Assembly: GCA_964385465.1 (NCBI GenBank)
Contig: CAYLPJ010000003.1
Coordinates: 124,001 to 188,000, forward strand
Length of the DNA: 64,000 nucleotides
Source: CAYLPJ01 sp964385465
GTDB taxonomy: Bacteria > Planctomycetota > Phycisphaerae > SM23-33
Reading direction: 5' to 3'
This document shows, one piece after another, positions 27,888 through 36,404 of the stretch; positions within the stretch are counted from its first letter, which is position 1; every line of letters starts with the position of its first letter. Both the position numbers and the translations under genes were made by a program. The notes beneath the pieces were generated by a model that saw nothing but the letters and a program-made list of their open reading frames with translations, ran no database searches and was not told the DNA's origin.

Positions 27888-29243
27888 TCAGGCTGAAGGC
27901 AGGCAGGCCAGGTACTGCCTGCCCTTGGCGTCGTTCTCGCGTTCGACGTATTGGGCCAAGCGGCCGCGGTGGGCGGCCAGCACGTCGCGCCCGGCCGGGT
28001 CCCCGGCGAGGTTGACGGTCTCGTCGGGGTCCGTCCGCATGTCGAAGAGTTGCTCCTCGGCGTTCTCGCCCTGGCAGTACAGCATGTACTTCCAGTCGGC
28101 CGAGCGGACCATCCGCCCGCCAACGGTTTCGGAGAAGACCGCGTCCCGCCAAGGGACTTCCGCCTCCCCGGCGACCAGCGGGCGGAGGCTGCGCCCGGCG
28201 AGGTCCGCCGGGGCGGCGATGCCCGCGTAGTCGCAGAGCGTCGGGATCAGGTCCGGGCCGCCGCAGACGAGGTGGTCGTCGTCCACGCGGGCGGGGGCCC
28301 CGGCGGCGGGGTCGCGGACGATCAGCGGCACGTGGACGGACTCCTCGTAGAACGAGCGCTTCATCGTCAGGCCGTGGGCGGCGTCGTGGTCGCCGTGGTC
28401 GCTGGTGAACAGCACGACGGTGCTGCCGGCCAGGCCGGCGTCGTCCAGCGCTTCCAGGACCGTGCCTATCTGCCGGTCCGCGACCTGCATATGGTGGCGG
28501 TATACGGCCCGGTAGCGGCCCCAGACGTCCGCGTCCCATTCCCGGGCCGCCAGGGCGTAGCGGCGGTTGAGGCCGAGTTGGAAGTCCTCCTCCCGGCCCA
28601 GCATGCCCTCCCGGAAGCCGCGCATCCAACGCGTCTCGCCCTCGGTGGGGGCAAAGTTGCGAGGCAGAGGAAGGGGCTCGATATCCGGGCCTCGTCCCTG
28701 GCCGGCCCGGCCAAGGAAGCGGCAGATGTCGTGCGGGTTGTCGAACGACGCCCAGAGAAAGAACGGTCTGCCGTGGCGGCCGCGGAGATACTCCGCCGCC
28801 GCCACGGCGAGCCCGTCGCGATTGTCCCCCGTCAGGCATCGGAACCCGTAGGTCTTCTCGTCGGCGGGCGAGATGTTGTACGGCCCCTCGACGTGCAGCT
28901 TCCCGCCGTAGACCGTCTCGTACCCGGCCTCGCGGAGCAGCCGGCCCATCGGGGGAGTCGCCACGCAGGACGCCATCGCCGGCAGATCATGCTCGCGGCC
29001 CTTGCGGTTGGTCTCCAAGCCGTCGAAGCGGTGGGGCATGTGCCCGGTCATCATCGCGTAGCGAGCCGGGATGCACACGGGGTTCGGGCTGTACGCCCGG
29101 GCGAACCGCACGCCGCCGGCGGCGAGGCCGTCCAGCGCGGGCGTCCGCACGTGAGGATCGCCGGCACAGCTCATCAGGCGGTGGTGCTGCTGGTCGGTGG
29201 TGATGAGCAGGATGTTCGGCCGGTCGGCGGGAAGGTCAGGCAC
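27888..29243 (-). CDS. S1 sulfatase without leader peptide
   Basis: A 451-residue sulfatase with the signature CIPARYAMMTG (Cys57), TTDQQ metal segment, GGKLHV and FTSDHGDHDAAHGL. Unlike the other four it begins directly at the catalytic fold (MPDLPADRPNILLIT), with no Tat or Sec signal, so it should stay in the cytosol. DHGDHDAAHG resembles the choline-sulfatase/glucosamine-sulfatase-type branch of S1 enzymes, but I do not assign a substrate. It overlaps the GNAT gene upstream by 8 bp. Confidence 0.85.
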   Translation of the reverse strand: MPDLPADRPNILLITTDQQHHRLMSCAGDPHVRTPALDGLAAGGVRFARAYSPNPVCIPARYAMMTGHMPHRFDGLETNRKGREHDLPAMASCVATPPMGRLLREAGYETVYGGKLHVEGPYNISPADEKTYGFRCLTGDNRDGLAVAAAEYLRGRHGRPFFLWASFDNPHDICRFLGRAGQGRGPDIEPLPLPRNFAPTEGETRWMRGFREGMLGREEDFQLGLNRRYALAAREWDADVWGRYRAVYRHHMQVADRQIGTVLEALDDAGLAGSTVVLFTSDHGDHDAAHGLTMKRSFYEESVHVPLIVRDPAAGAPARVDDDHLVCGGPDLIPTLCDYAGIAAPADLAGRSLRPLVAGEAEVPWRDAVFSETVGGRMVRSADWKYMLYCQGENAEEQLFDMRTDPDETVNLAGDPAGRDVLAAHRGRLAQYVERENDAKGRQYLACLPSA

Positions 29244-29778
29244 TGCCGCTTCCGTCCAGGCCGCGAGCCTTCATCTCCTCGTCCGGCTCCCAGGTGGGGC
29301 CGGCCAGGACGACGGATGCCTCGGTCTGCCGAGCGGGGATGGTCCAGTACTTCTCGAGCACGAAGACGGTCTGGTCGCGGTCCAGCACCCGGTAGCCGTG
29401 CTTGCGGTAGAAGTCGATCGCCCAGGTCGCCGCGGCCCAGGTGCCGATGAGGATCGGCTTGCCGGTGAGCCTCTCCAGGTGCTTCAGCAGCAGGGAGCCG
29501 ACGCCCTGGCGGCGGTAGTCGGTCCGCACGTAGGCGTGGCGGATGAGCGTCACGGCCCCGCAGTCCTGGATGCCCATGACCCCCAGGAGCATGCCGTCCT
29601 GCTCGACCGCCCAGAACTGCACGCCGCTGGCGACCTCGGACCGGACGTGCGCCGCACGCATGTAGGGCTCGCGCCAGCGGTCCTTGGGGATCCGCCCGCG
29701 GTAGGCCTCCGCGGCGTCGTTGATGACCTCGAAGATCTCCGGTACGTCGGCTTCGGTGCACTGTCGGATCATGGGCAT
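29236..29778 (-). CDS. GNAT-family N-acetyltransferase
   Basis: A 180-residue acetyltransferase with the acetyl-CoA-binding loop YRRQGVGSLLLKHLE and the preceding strand LIRHAYVRTDY. The start is at 29778 (Met1) or 29772 (Met3). The overlap with the leaderless sulfatase suggests co-translation. GNAT targets cannot be told from sequence; an amino sugar exposed by N-sulfate or O-sulfate removal is one speculative possibility. Confidence 0.82.
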   Translation of the reverse strand: MPMIRQCTEADVPEIFEVINDAAEAYRGRIPKDRWREPYMRAAHVRSEVASGVQFWAVEQDGMLLGVMGIQDCGAVTLIRHAYVRTDYRRQGVGSLLLKHLERLTGKPILIGTWAAATWAIDFYRKHGYRVLDRDQTVFVLEKYWTIPARQTEASVVLAGPTWEPDEEMKARGLDGSGSA

Positions 29779-29833
29779 CTCCAGGTTGTGTCCCGTTCTG
29801 TCTGCCGGGCGGCCGGGGGCCGTCCTGCTGTCT

Positions 29834-30216
29834 TCATCCCCCCGCCAAGGCGGCTTCGATGTGATCGGCGGCGCGGGCGTCGAGGTCGCGGGCCTGGCCG
29901 ATCAGCTCGATGGACCGGCGGCGGCCCTTCGGGTCCGCGAACCGGCGGGCGGCCACCTCGCCCCGGCCCGTGCCGCCTTCGTTCTTCCAGACGGCCCACA
30001 TCAGTTCGTGCTCCTTGGCGTAGCACGACGCGGCCGCGTGGAGGTTCGAGGCCTGGCAGGGCATGCACTCGGGCGTTTCGCGGACGAGCAAGCGGCTGGC
30101 GTACCAGCGGCCCTCGGAGAGGGTGTCGGTCGCGTCGCGATGGACGTGGAAGGGCGGATACCCGCGGCACGCCCTCCCAGCACGCGGCGGCGAGGCGGTG
30201 CGGACGCGTCGGCCAT
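29834..30216 (-). pseudogene. Small hypothetical gene, apparently frameshifted by one base
   Basis: An ATG at 30216 with a good ribosome-binding site (GGAAAGGGGACACC) opens MADASAPPRRRVLGG, but that frame soon loses coding character. One frame over, strong GC3 coding character runs to TGA at 29834, with YPPFHVHRDATDTLSEGRWY, CMPCQ...C and HELMWAVWKNEGG. That frame's only start codons are TTG 30091 and ATG 30064. The total is 383 nt, one short of 128 codons, as expected for a one-base deletion near 30165-30180. The three-Cys pattern (CxxC and a later C) is visible; no family recognised. Either a sequencing error, a decayed gene, or a shorter real gene from 30091. Confidence 0.4.
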
Positions 30217-30245
30217 GGTGTCCCCTTTCCGGGTGCCGCCGGCGG

Positions 30246-30863
30246 CTACGGCGCCTCGCGGACGGACTCGATCATCGCGTGATCGCCCTTGAGGTCGCCG
30301 CCCAGTCGGCCGAACTCGATCAACGCCTTGCCTTGTTCCCACTCGCTGACGTGCAGGCGATAGGCCAGGCCCAGCGCCCCGGCCCGGTGCGTGCCGCCGA
30401 TGCAGTGCAGATAGAACGGCCCGTCGCCGCCGCGGACGGCATCGAGGAAGGTCGCGAGCGTCTCGGCCGGCACGCCGCCGGCCTTGTCGAACGCCAGGTC
30501 CACCAGCTTCAGGTCATGGTCTTGGGCGTACTTCCGGAGGATGTCGTCCGGCGAGACCGACAGGATCGTCGTGACGCCCCACTTCTTCAGCGCCTTCATC
30601 CCCTTGCCGCTGAGCGGCTGGCCGCCGCGGATGAGCCTGGCGTCGTAGCGGACCACGAAGTTGTTGAGCCCCTCCACCGTGCCGATCACCTCGTACTCGC
30701 CCACGTCCGGGGGCAGGACGGGGTTCTCGATCACCTTGTACGTCGCCTGCGTCACGGCATCGGGCTTGGGCGGCGCGGCCGAGTCGTCCCGGCATCCGGG
30801 GACCAGCCCGGCCACCAACGGCACCACAACAAGGACAAGCGATCTCCGCAACACGACATCCAT
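30246..30863 (-). CDS. Dual-specificity phosphatase-like lipoprotein
   Basis: A 205-residue protein with a signal peptide ending in LVPGC (Cys24), so probably lipid-anchored outside the cytoplasm. The phosphatase signature HCIGGTHR is at residues 153-160 (nucleophile Cys154, Arg160), and VVRYDARLIRGGQPLSGKGMKALKKWGVTTIL matches the N-terminal core of cysteine-dependent dual-specificity phosphatases, as in YPR-like planctomycete and cyanobacterial proteins. Possible substrates include phosphoproteins, phosphoinositides or phosphosugars. It lies in the 200-bp-spaced run of minus-strand genes, not clearly in an operon. Confidence 0.8.
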   Translation of the reverse strand: MDVVLRRSLVLVVVPLVAGLVPGCRDDSAAPPKPDAVTQATYKVIENPVLPPDVGEYEVIGTVEGLNNFVVRYDARLIRGGQPLSGKGMKALKKWGVTTILSVSPDDILRKYAQDHDLKLVDLAFDKAGGVPAETLATFLDAVRGGDGPFYLHCIGGTHRAGALGLAYRLHVSEWEQGKALIEFGRLGGDLKGDHAMIESVREAP

Positions 30864-31086
30864 ATCCGACTCTCCTGAACGGGGCTGCGCTCAAACCGGC
30901 AGTATATCGCATTTCCGTGGCTGGATACACAGCACGCGGTCGGCGACTCGGCAAGCGTTCAGGGCTTCTCGGTCGCCCGATTGGCACAAGGTGCGGCACG
31001 AACAAGAAGCGGGCGGGGCGGCTGCTCCGAGGGCGTACCTACAGGGAAATGCCCGGTGGTCGGCGGATGCGTCAGGCACAGCAGGC

Positions 31087-31434
31087 CTATTCGTCCAGCC
31101 GTTGACCCCGGGGAAGGTCTGGCGCGTGATTGCCGTCTTCTCCACCCAGGCTCCGCTCGACGGGCAGGACGGCGGCGGTGAGGGTCTGGTGTGTCTTGCG
31201 CGCGTCCCGGAAGGTCTGGAGGGCGTCGAGGAGGTCGTCGACAGCCTCGTCGGGGATGTGGGCCTGGATGACCGTAAGGTTGCCCGGGTAGACCTGCGTG
31301 CCCTGGTGCTTGCCGGCGGCGTCGCGGCCGGCGGCCATGGACATGCGGACATAGTCCTGCACGTTGCGGTTGTCGAGGAGCCGCTCGACCTGCTCGGTGA
31401 ACTCGAAGGGGAACGTGACGTGCAGGAGCTTCAT
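31087..31434 (-). CDS. Small PII-like protein linked to RND pump
   Basis: A 115-residue protein, MKLLHVTFPFEF...YVRMSMAAGRD...TQVYPGNLTVIQAHIPDEAVDDLLDALQTF. Strand-helix-strand spacing, the AAGRDAAGKHQGTQVYPGN loop and the position right after an RND pump gene resemble the DUF3240/PII-like proteins found beside CusA-type pumps. Its ATG overlaps the pump stop (ATGA), so it is translated with it. A regulatory role for the pump is inferred from context. Confidence 0.6.
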   Translation of the reverse strand: MKLLHVTFPFEFTEQVERLLDNRNVQDYVRMSMAAGRDAAGKHQGTQVYPGNLTVIQAHIPDEAVDDLLDALQTFRDARKTHQTLTAAVLPVERSLGGEDGNHAPDLPRGQRLDE

Positions 31435-34400
31435 GCCGACCCGCCCTCCTGTTCCTGGCGCTTGCCTCGGCGGGCGAGGCGCTGCCGCAGGCCGTCGGTC
31501 CCGGCGGTTACCAGGTGGTAGACGACGGGCAGGAACACGAGCGTCAGCAGCGTGGTGGCCAGCAGGCCGAACGCCACGGCGACGCCCATCGGCGCGCGAG
31601 CCTCTCCGCCGGAGCCGAAGCCCAGGGCGATCGGCGTGATGCCCAGCACGGTCGAGACGGTGGTCATCACGACGGGGCGGAAGCGGACGGATGCGGCTTC
31701 GGCGGCGGCCTCCCGGCGGGTGCGACCGCGGGCGACCAGCACGTTGGTGTAGTCGATCATGAGGATCGCGTTCTTCGTGGCCATGCCCGAGAGCATGATC
31801 AGCCCGATGAACGAGACGATCCCCAGGGGCATGCCGAACGCCCACAGCGCCGCGAACGCCCCGGCCCAGGCCAGCGGCAGGGCCACGAGAATGATCAGCG
31901 GCTGGAGGAACGACTCGAACTGTCCGGCCAGCACGAGGTAGATGAACAGCACGGCCAGGCCGACGGTCAGCAGGAGGTTACGGAAGGACTCCTGGAAGTC
32001 CTGCGTTCGGCCGGTGAAGGCGTAGTCGAACCGCTGGGGCAGTTGCTCGGCGAGGCGGTCCTCCAGGGCCCCAACGGCCCGGCCGAGGGAGGCGCCCGGC
32101 GGCGTGGAGGCGGAGATCGTGGCCGAGCGAATGCGGTTGAAGTGATGGATGGCGCTGGGCCCGACGCCCTCGCTGTGGGCGAGAAGGTCGCCGACGGAGA
32201 CGAGCTTGCCGGTCTTGCTGCGGACGTAGAGGGAGCGGATCATCTCGGGGACCATGCGTCCCTTGAGGACGATCTCGGGGATGACCTCATAGCGTTCGGC
32301 TCGGCGCTCGATCTCGGAGACGTCCGGTTCGCCGAGCAGCAGCCCGAAGGCATCGTTGAGGGCCCGCACGGACACGCCCATCTGGTTGGCGAGGTCGCGG
32401 CGGGGGCGCAGGTCCACTTGGGGCTTGTTCATCTTCAGGTCGGAGTTGACGCCGGTGAAGTCATCCTGCCGCCGCATCCAGGCCATCAGCTCGTCCTGGC
32501 GGCGAGCCAGTTCGGCGAGGTCGGGGTGCTGGAGGGCGACCTGGATCTCCGCTCCCCTGGCCACGCCCGCGCCGCCGGGCTCCAGGACGAACACGCGGCC
32601 AAGGGGGATCTTCGCGAACGCCTCCCGCATCTTCTGAACGACGCGGCTCTGGTGGAGCTCGCGCCGGCCGCGAGGCACGAGACGGACGAAGAAGATCCCC
32701 TCGTTGACCTTCCCCGGCCCGGCTCCGCGGGAGAGTCCGACGGCGTTGAAATAGTGCTTCACCTCGTCGGTGCGGCGCAGCACGCGGCGGATGGCCTCGG
32801 CCTGGCGCTCGGTCGCGCGGAGGGTCGAGCCCTCGGGCATCTCGTGGGAGATGATGAACTGGGAGCGGTCCACGGTGGGCAGGAATTCGGTGGACAGCCG
32901 ACCGGCCAGCAGCACGGTGCCGCCGAGGATGCCGGCCGCGGCCAGCAGCGTGACGACCGGGTGGGCGAATGCCCGTTCCAGCAGCAAGCCGTAGCCCCTG
33001 CCCAGGGAGTCCACGGCGGCCTCGGCCCGGCGGGCGATCCGGCCTCGCGAGCCGCCGGGCTTGAGCAGGCGGGCGCACAGCATGGGCGTCAGCGTCAGGG
33101 CGGTCAACGTCGAGGCGAATACCGTCACGGCCACGGTGAGGCTGAACTCGTAGAAGAACCGTCCGATCAGCCCGGCGGTGAAGGCCACGGGGATGAATAC
33201 GGCGGCAAGGGCGAGGGTGTTGGCGATGGCGGGGAAGGCGACCTCGGTGGTGCCCACGCGTGCGGCGGGGCGTGGCTCTCCTCCTTCGTCCAGGGTCCGC
33301 TTGGCGGACTCCAGCACGACAACGGCGTCGTCGACGACGATGCCGATGGCCAGGATCAGCGCCAGCATGGTCAGCGTGTTGAGGCTGAAGCCAAGCAGGC
33401 TCATGATCGCCAGTCCGGCCAGGAGGCTGATCGGGATCGACAGCGTGGTGATCAGCGTCCCCCAGCCGCTTCGGAGGAAGCCGAGCACGACGGCGACAAC
33501 GAGCCCGGTGGCCAGGAAGATGGTGAAGATCAGGTCGCGGATGCTGGCCTGGATGTACTCGGAGTCGTCGGTGGCGACGGTGTAGGTCAGGCCCTCGGGG
33601 AAGCGTTCGGCGAGCCGCTTCATGCGCTGCCGCACCGCGCGTGCGAGGGCGACGGTATTGGCCCCGCTGCGCTTGACGATGCCCAGCCCGATGGCCGTCT
33701 CGCCGTTGAACGCGGCGGTCTGGCGGTCGTTCTCCACGCCGGCGTAGGCCTTGCCGACGTCGCCAACGCGGACGACTGCGCCGTCCCGCTCGGCCACGAC
33801 GATCCGGTTGATCGGCTCGGGGCCGTCGAGCTGCCCGTGTAGCTTGACGAGGAACTCGCGCTGGTCGCTCTCGACGCGTCCGGCGGGCAGGTCGACGTTG
33901 TTCGCCCGGATGGCCTCGACCACGTCCCCGACGGTGAGGTCCCGTGCGGCGAGGCGTTCGGGATCGAGGCGGACGCGAACGGCATAGCGCCTTTCGCCGC
34001 CGAGGATGACGCGTCCGACGCCGCGGAGGTTCTGGAGGCGTTCCTTGAGCGTCTCGTCGGCGTAGGCGCTCAGGGAGACGGCATCCCAACGGCGGTCGCC
34101 GGTCACGGCGATCCACATCACCGCCCGCGCGTCGGGATCGAGCTGGCGGACGATCGGCGACTCGATGCCGTCGGGCAGCTCCCGCAGGGCGCGGTCCACG
34201 CGGTCGCGGACGTCCTGGGTGGCGATGTCCACGTCCACCCACAGCTCGAACTCCGCCGTGATTGTCCCCACCTGTTCTCGCGCGGTCGAGGTGAGCTTCT
34301 TGAGCCCCTCGACCGTGTTGATCTCCTCCTCCAGCGGGTCGATGACCTCCGTCTCGATGACCTCCGGCTCGGCCCCGGGCAGCACCACGTTCACGCTGAC

Positions 34401-34529
34401 CACGGGGAACTCCACGTCCGGATTCTCGCGCAGCGGCATGCTGTCGTACGCCCACAGGCCGAAGACACCCACGGCGAGGTACACCACGGCCGTCAGGACC
34501 GGGCGGCGGATGGTCAAGTTCCAGATCAT
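31431..34529 (-). CDS. RND efflux transporter, HAE-1/AcrB-like
   Basis: A 1032-residue resistance-nodulation-division pump. The first membrane helix begins at IRRPVLTAVVYLAVGVFGLWAY; a large periplasmic loop follows, then six helices including IGIVVDDAVVVLESAK, where the two Asp belong to the proton relay, then a second loop and a final set of helices. Length and layout are normal for the family. It should form the inner-membrane part of a tripartite efflux system driven by proton motive force. It overlaps the adaptor gene by ATGA. No outer-membrane TolC-like gene is present in the window. Substrate is not predictable. Confidence 0.93.
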   Translation of the reverse strand: MIWNLTIRRPVLTAVVYLAVGVFGLWAYDSMPLRENPDVEFPVVSVNVVLPGAEPEVIETEVIDPLEEEINTVEGLKKLTSTAREQVGTITAEFELWVDVDIATQDVRDRVDRALRELPDGIESPIVRQLDPDARAVMWIAVTGDRRWDAVSLSAYADETLKERLQNLRGVGRVILGGERRYAVRVRLDPERLAARDLTVGDVVEAIRANNVDLPAGRVESDQREFLVKLHGQLDGPEPINRIVVAERDGAVVRVGDVGKAYAGVENDRQTAAFNGETAIGLGIVKRSGANTVALARAVRQRMKRLAERFPEGLTYTVATDDSEYIQASIRDLIFTIFLATGLVVAVVLGFLRSGWGTLITTLSIPISLLAGLAIMSLLGFSLNTLTMLALILAIGIVVDDAVVVLESAKRTLDEGGEPRPAARVGTTEVAFPAIANTLALAAVFIPVAFTAGLIGRFFYEFSLTVAVTVFASTLTALTLTPMLCARLLKPGGSRGRIARRAEAAVDSLGRGYGLLLERAFAHPVVTLLAAAGILGGTVLLAGRLSTEFLPTVDRSQFIISHEMPEGSTLRATERQAEAIRRVLRRTDEVKHYFNAVGLSRGAGPGKVNEGIFFVRLVPRGRRELHQSRVVQKMREAFAKIPLGRVFVLEPGGAGVARGAEIQVALQHPDLAELARRQDELMAWMRRQDDFTGVNSDLKMNKPQVDLRPRRDLANQMGVSVRALNDAFGLLLGEPDVSEIERRAERYEVIPEIVLKGRMVPEMIRSLYVRSKTGKLVSVGDLLAHSEGVGPSAIHHFNRIRSATISASTPPGASLGRAVGALEDRLAEQLPQRFDYAFTGRTQDFQESFRNLLLTVGLAVLFIYLVLAGQFESFLQPLIILVALPLAWAGAFAALWAFGMPLGIVSFIGLIMLSGMATKNAILMIDYTNVLVARGRTRREAAAEAASVRFRPVVMTTVSTVLGITPIALGFGSGGEARAPMGVAVAFGLLATTLLTLVFLPVVYHLVTAGTDGLRQRLARRGKRQEQEGGSA

Positions 34530-35710
34530 CGCCCGCGGGCCTCGCCGGTGTCGCCGTCCCCGGCCGAGCGTGTGGCCGGCATCGTGGCCGATGCCCTGGT
34601 CCGGGCCGCCGCGGGCGCTGTGGCGGTGGCGGGTCCGCGGGTCACTCGGACGGCCTGGCCGTCCTTGAGGCGCATGTGTCCCGTGCGGACCACCCGCTCG
34701 CCGACATCGAGGCCGCGGCGGACCTCGACCAGGCCGGGCCTGCGGAGCCCCACCTCGACCTCCCGGCGCCGCGCCCGCCCGTTCTTGACGACGAACACCT
34801 GGTAGCCTTCTCTCGTGGCGATCAGCGCCTCCTCGGGGACCGAGGGCACGTCGCGGCGGACGTGGCTGATCAGCTCGACCGAGACGAACACGCCGGGGCG
34901 GAGCAGCCCGTCAGGGTCGTCCAGCACGGCCACGACCGGAAGCTGTCGCGTGGAAGCGTCCACCGACGGCGCCACGTAGGCCACCGTGCCGAGGAAGGTC
35001 CCCCCGGCGATGGTATCGGCGGTCAGCCGTACGGACTGTCCGGTGCGGGCGTCCACGATGGCCTGCTGGCCCAGCGTGAACCGCACCTCCAGGGCCGAGT
35101 CGCTGAAGAGCGTGGCCAGCAGGTCCCCGCGGGAGACGAAGTCGCCGACGTCCACGCGATGGTCGGACATGGTTCCGCCCAGCGGGGCGCGGACGCGGGT
35201 GTCGCGGAGCTGCTCGCCGATCAGGTCGATGAGCGACTTCAGCCGCTGCTCCTCGGCCTCGAGGCCCTCGACGTCGCTTCGCACGCGGTCGCGTTCCTCA
35301 ATCGTCGCGGCCCCCTGGCCATACGCACGCTCGACGCGCTCCCGCGTGCGCCGTGCCTTGCCCAGTCGGACCGAGAGGTTCTCCAACTCCGCCCGCCGGG
35401 CCGCCAGGCGGTCCTCCAACTCGGCATGGTCGATTACGAACAGGACATCGCCCTTGCCCACCTTCGTGCCGCGTGTGAACCGGATCTCCCTCACGTGACC
35501 GGCCGCGTCGGGACGGATCTCCACCCTCTCTGCCGCCCGTACCGTTCCCACGCCCCGGTGGATCCGCTCGAAAACCCGCGGCCGCACCGTTTCCACCTGC
35601 ACCGGGGCTGGAGAAGCATCCTGCCGGGAGGGTTCCCCGCCGCAGCCGGTACAGAGCAGCACCGCCGCCCAAAGGCCGGCCAAGTCACGTATGAGCATCA
35701 CAATCCGCAT
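34526..35710 (-). CDS. RND periplasmic adaptor lipoprotein (membrane fusion protein)
   Basis: About 394 residues. The leader ends in LLCTGC, a lipobox, so the adaptor is probably lipid-anchored. Then VETVRPRVFERIHRGVGTVRAAERVEIRPDAAGHV (barrel-sandwich half), a coiled-coil hairpin (RAELENLSVRLGKARRTRERVER... to ...RLKSLIDLIGEQL), the second lipoyl half, a beta-barrel and a membrane-proximal domain. The C-terminus is a low-complexity Ala/Thr/Arg tail. The start is uncertain: ATG 35710, GTG 35701 or ATG 35698 all keep the leader; the purine run GGGAG at about 35711-35715 suits GTG 35701 or ATG 35698 better. First gene of the efflux operon. Confidence 0.88.
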   Translation of the reverse strand: MRIVMLIRDLAGLWAAVLLCTGCGGEPSRQDASPAPVQVETVRPRVFERIHRGVGTVRAAERVEIRPDAAGHVREIRFTRGTKVGKGDVLFVIDHAELEDRLAARRAELENLSVRLGKARRTRERVERAYGQGAATIEERDRVRSDVEGLEAEEQRLKSLIDLIGEQLRDTRVRAPLGGTMSDHRVDVGDFVSRGDLLATLFSDSALEVRFTLGQQAIVDARTGQSVRLTADTIAGGTFLGTVAYVAPSVDASTRQLPVVAVLDDPDGLLRPGVFVSVELISHVRRDVPSVPEEALIATREGYQVFVVKNGRARRREVEVGLRRPGLVEVRRGLDVGERVVRTGHMRLKDGQAVRVTRGPATATAPAAARTRASATMPATRSAGDGDTGEARGR

Positions 35711-35983
35711 CTCCCGGGCTCGGCACGATGGCGCGGCCCTGTGCCGCGCCGCCAGGTCCATCGTATGCCCGCACGCAGGCCGCAAGCGGGACGAACGGTG
35801 CGTGGGGCGCTATGATGCTCACGGAGAAATGCCTGCTCTTGACCATCTCGCCGGGCACACGGGCTGGAGTCCAGCCCCACGGATGGGAATCCACGTTGCT
35901 GTGCCTCGGGGGGCCCCGCACACCCATACGGGGAAGCCACCACACCGGCCGCGATGCGGCCCTCGCTTGCGGAAAGGAAAACC

Positions 35984-36037
35984 ATGTGGCACAACGCTGG
36001 AATCGGATGGGTTGGCCGCGGGAGGGAATTGCCATGA
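35984..36037 (+). CDS. Possible 17-codon leader peptide overlapping the rhodanese start
   Basis: GGAAAGGA precedes ATG 35984 at good spacing; the frame reads MWHNAGIGWVGRGRELP and stops at TGA 36035-36037, overlapping the rhodanese ATG (ATGA). This arrangement would allow translational coupling. The codon third positions are not GC-biased, so translation is uncertain. Confidence 0.3.
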   Translation: MWHNAGIGWVGRGRELP

Positions 36038-36375
36038 AGACGATCAGCAGAGACAGGCTTGAGGAAATGCGTCAGGCCCGGGACGACGTGACGGTCGTGG
36101 ATGTGCTGGGCCCGGATGCGTACAAAGAATACCACATCCCCGGGGCGATCAACGTGCCCGTGGGCGATGGCTTCGCCAACCGCATCCAGGAGGCCGTGCC
36201 TGACAAGCAGAAGCCCGTCGTGGTCTACTGCATGGACGAAGCCTGTCAGGCCTCCCCCAAGGCCGCACTCGAGATGGGCCGGCTCGGCTACCAGGAAGTC
36301 TACGACTACGAGGCGGGCAAGAAGGACTGGCAGGAGGCCGGATTGCCCGTCGTGGCCGGGACCAGGCCGGGCTGA
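36034..36375 (+). CDS. Single-domain rhodanese-like protein
   Basis: A 113-residue rhodanese domain: VVDVLGPDAYKEYHIPGAINVPV, then VVVYCMDEACQASPKAALEMGRLGYQEVYDYEAG. Cys66 is at the active-site position and the loop CMDEAC carries a second Cys. Cytosolic. Role may be sulfur transfer or sulfide/thiosulfate handling; given the many sulfatases a sulfur role is tempting but not shown. GGGAGGG at 36020-36026 is the ribosome-binding site. An upstream region has two small hairpins (35872-35886 and 35947-35961). Followed after 29 bp by the SDR gene. Confidence 0.85.
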   Translation: MKTISRDRLEEMRQARDDVTVVDVLGPDAYKEYHIPGAINVPVGDGFANRIQEAVPDKQKPVVVYCMDEACQASPKAALEMGRLGYQEVYDYEAGKKDWQEAGLPVVAGTRPG

Positions 36376-36404
36376 GCCGACGCGTCGATCGCAGAGGAGC
36401 CACC

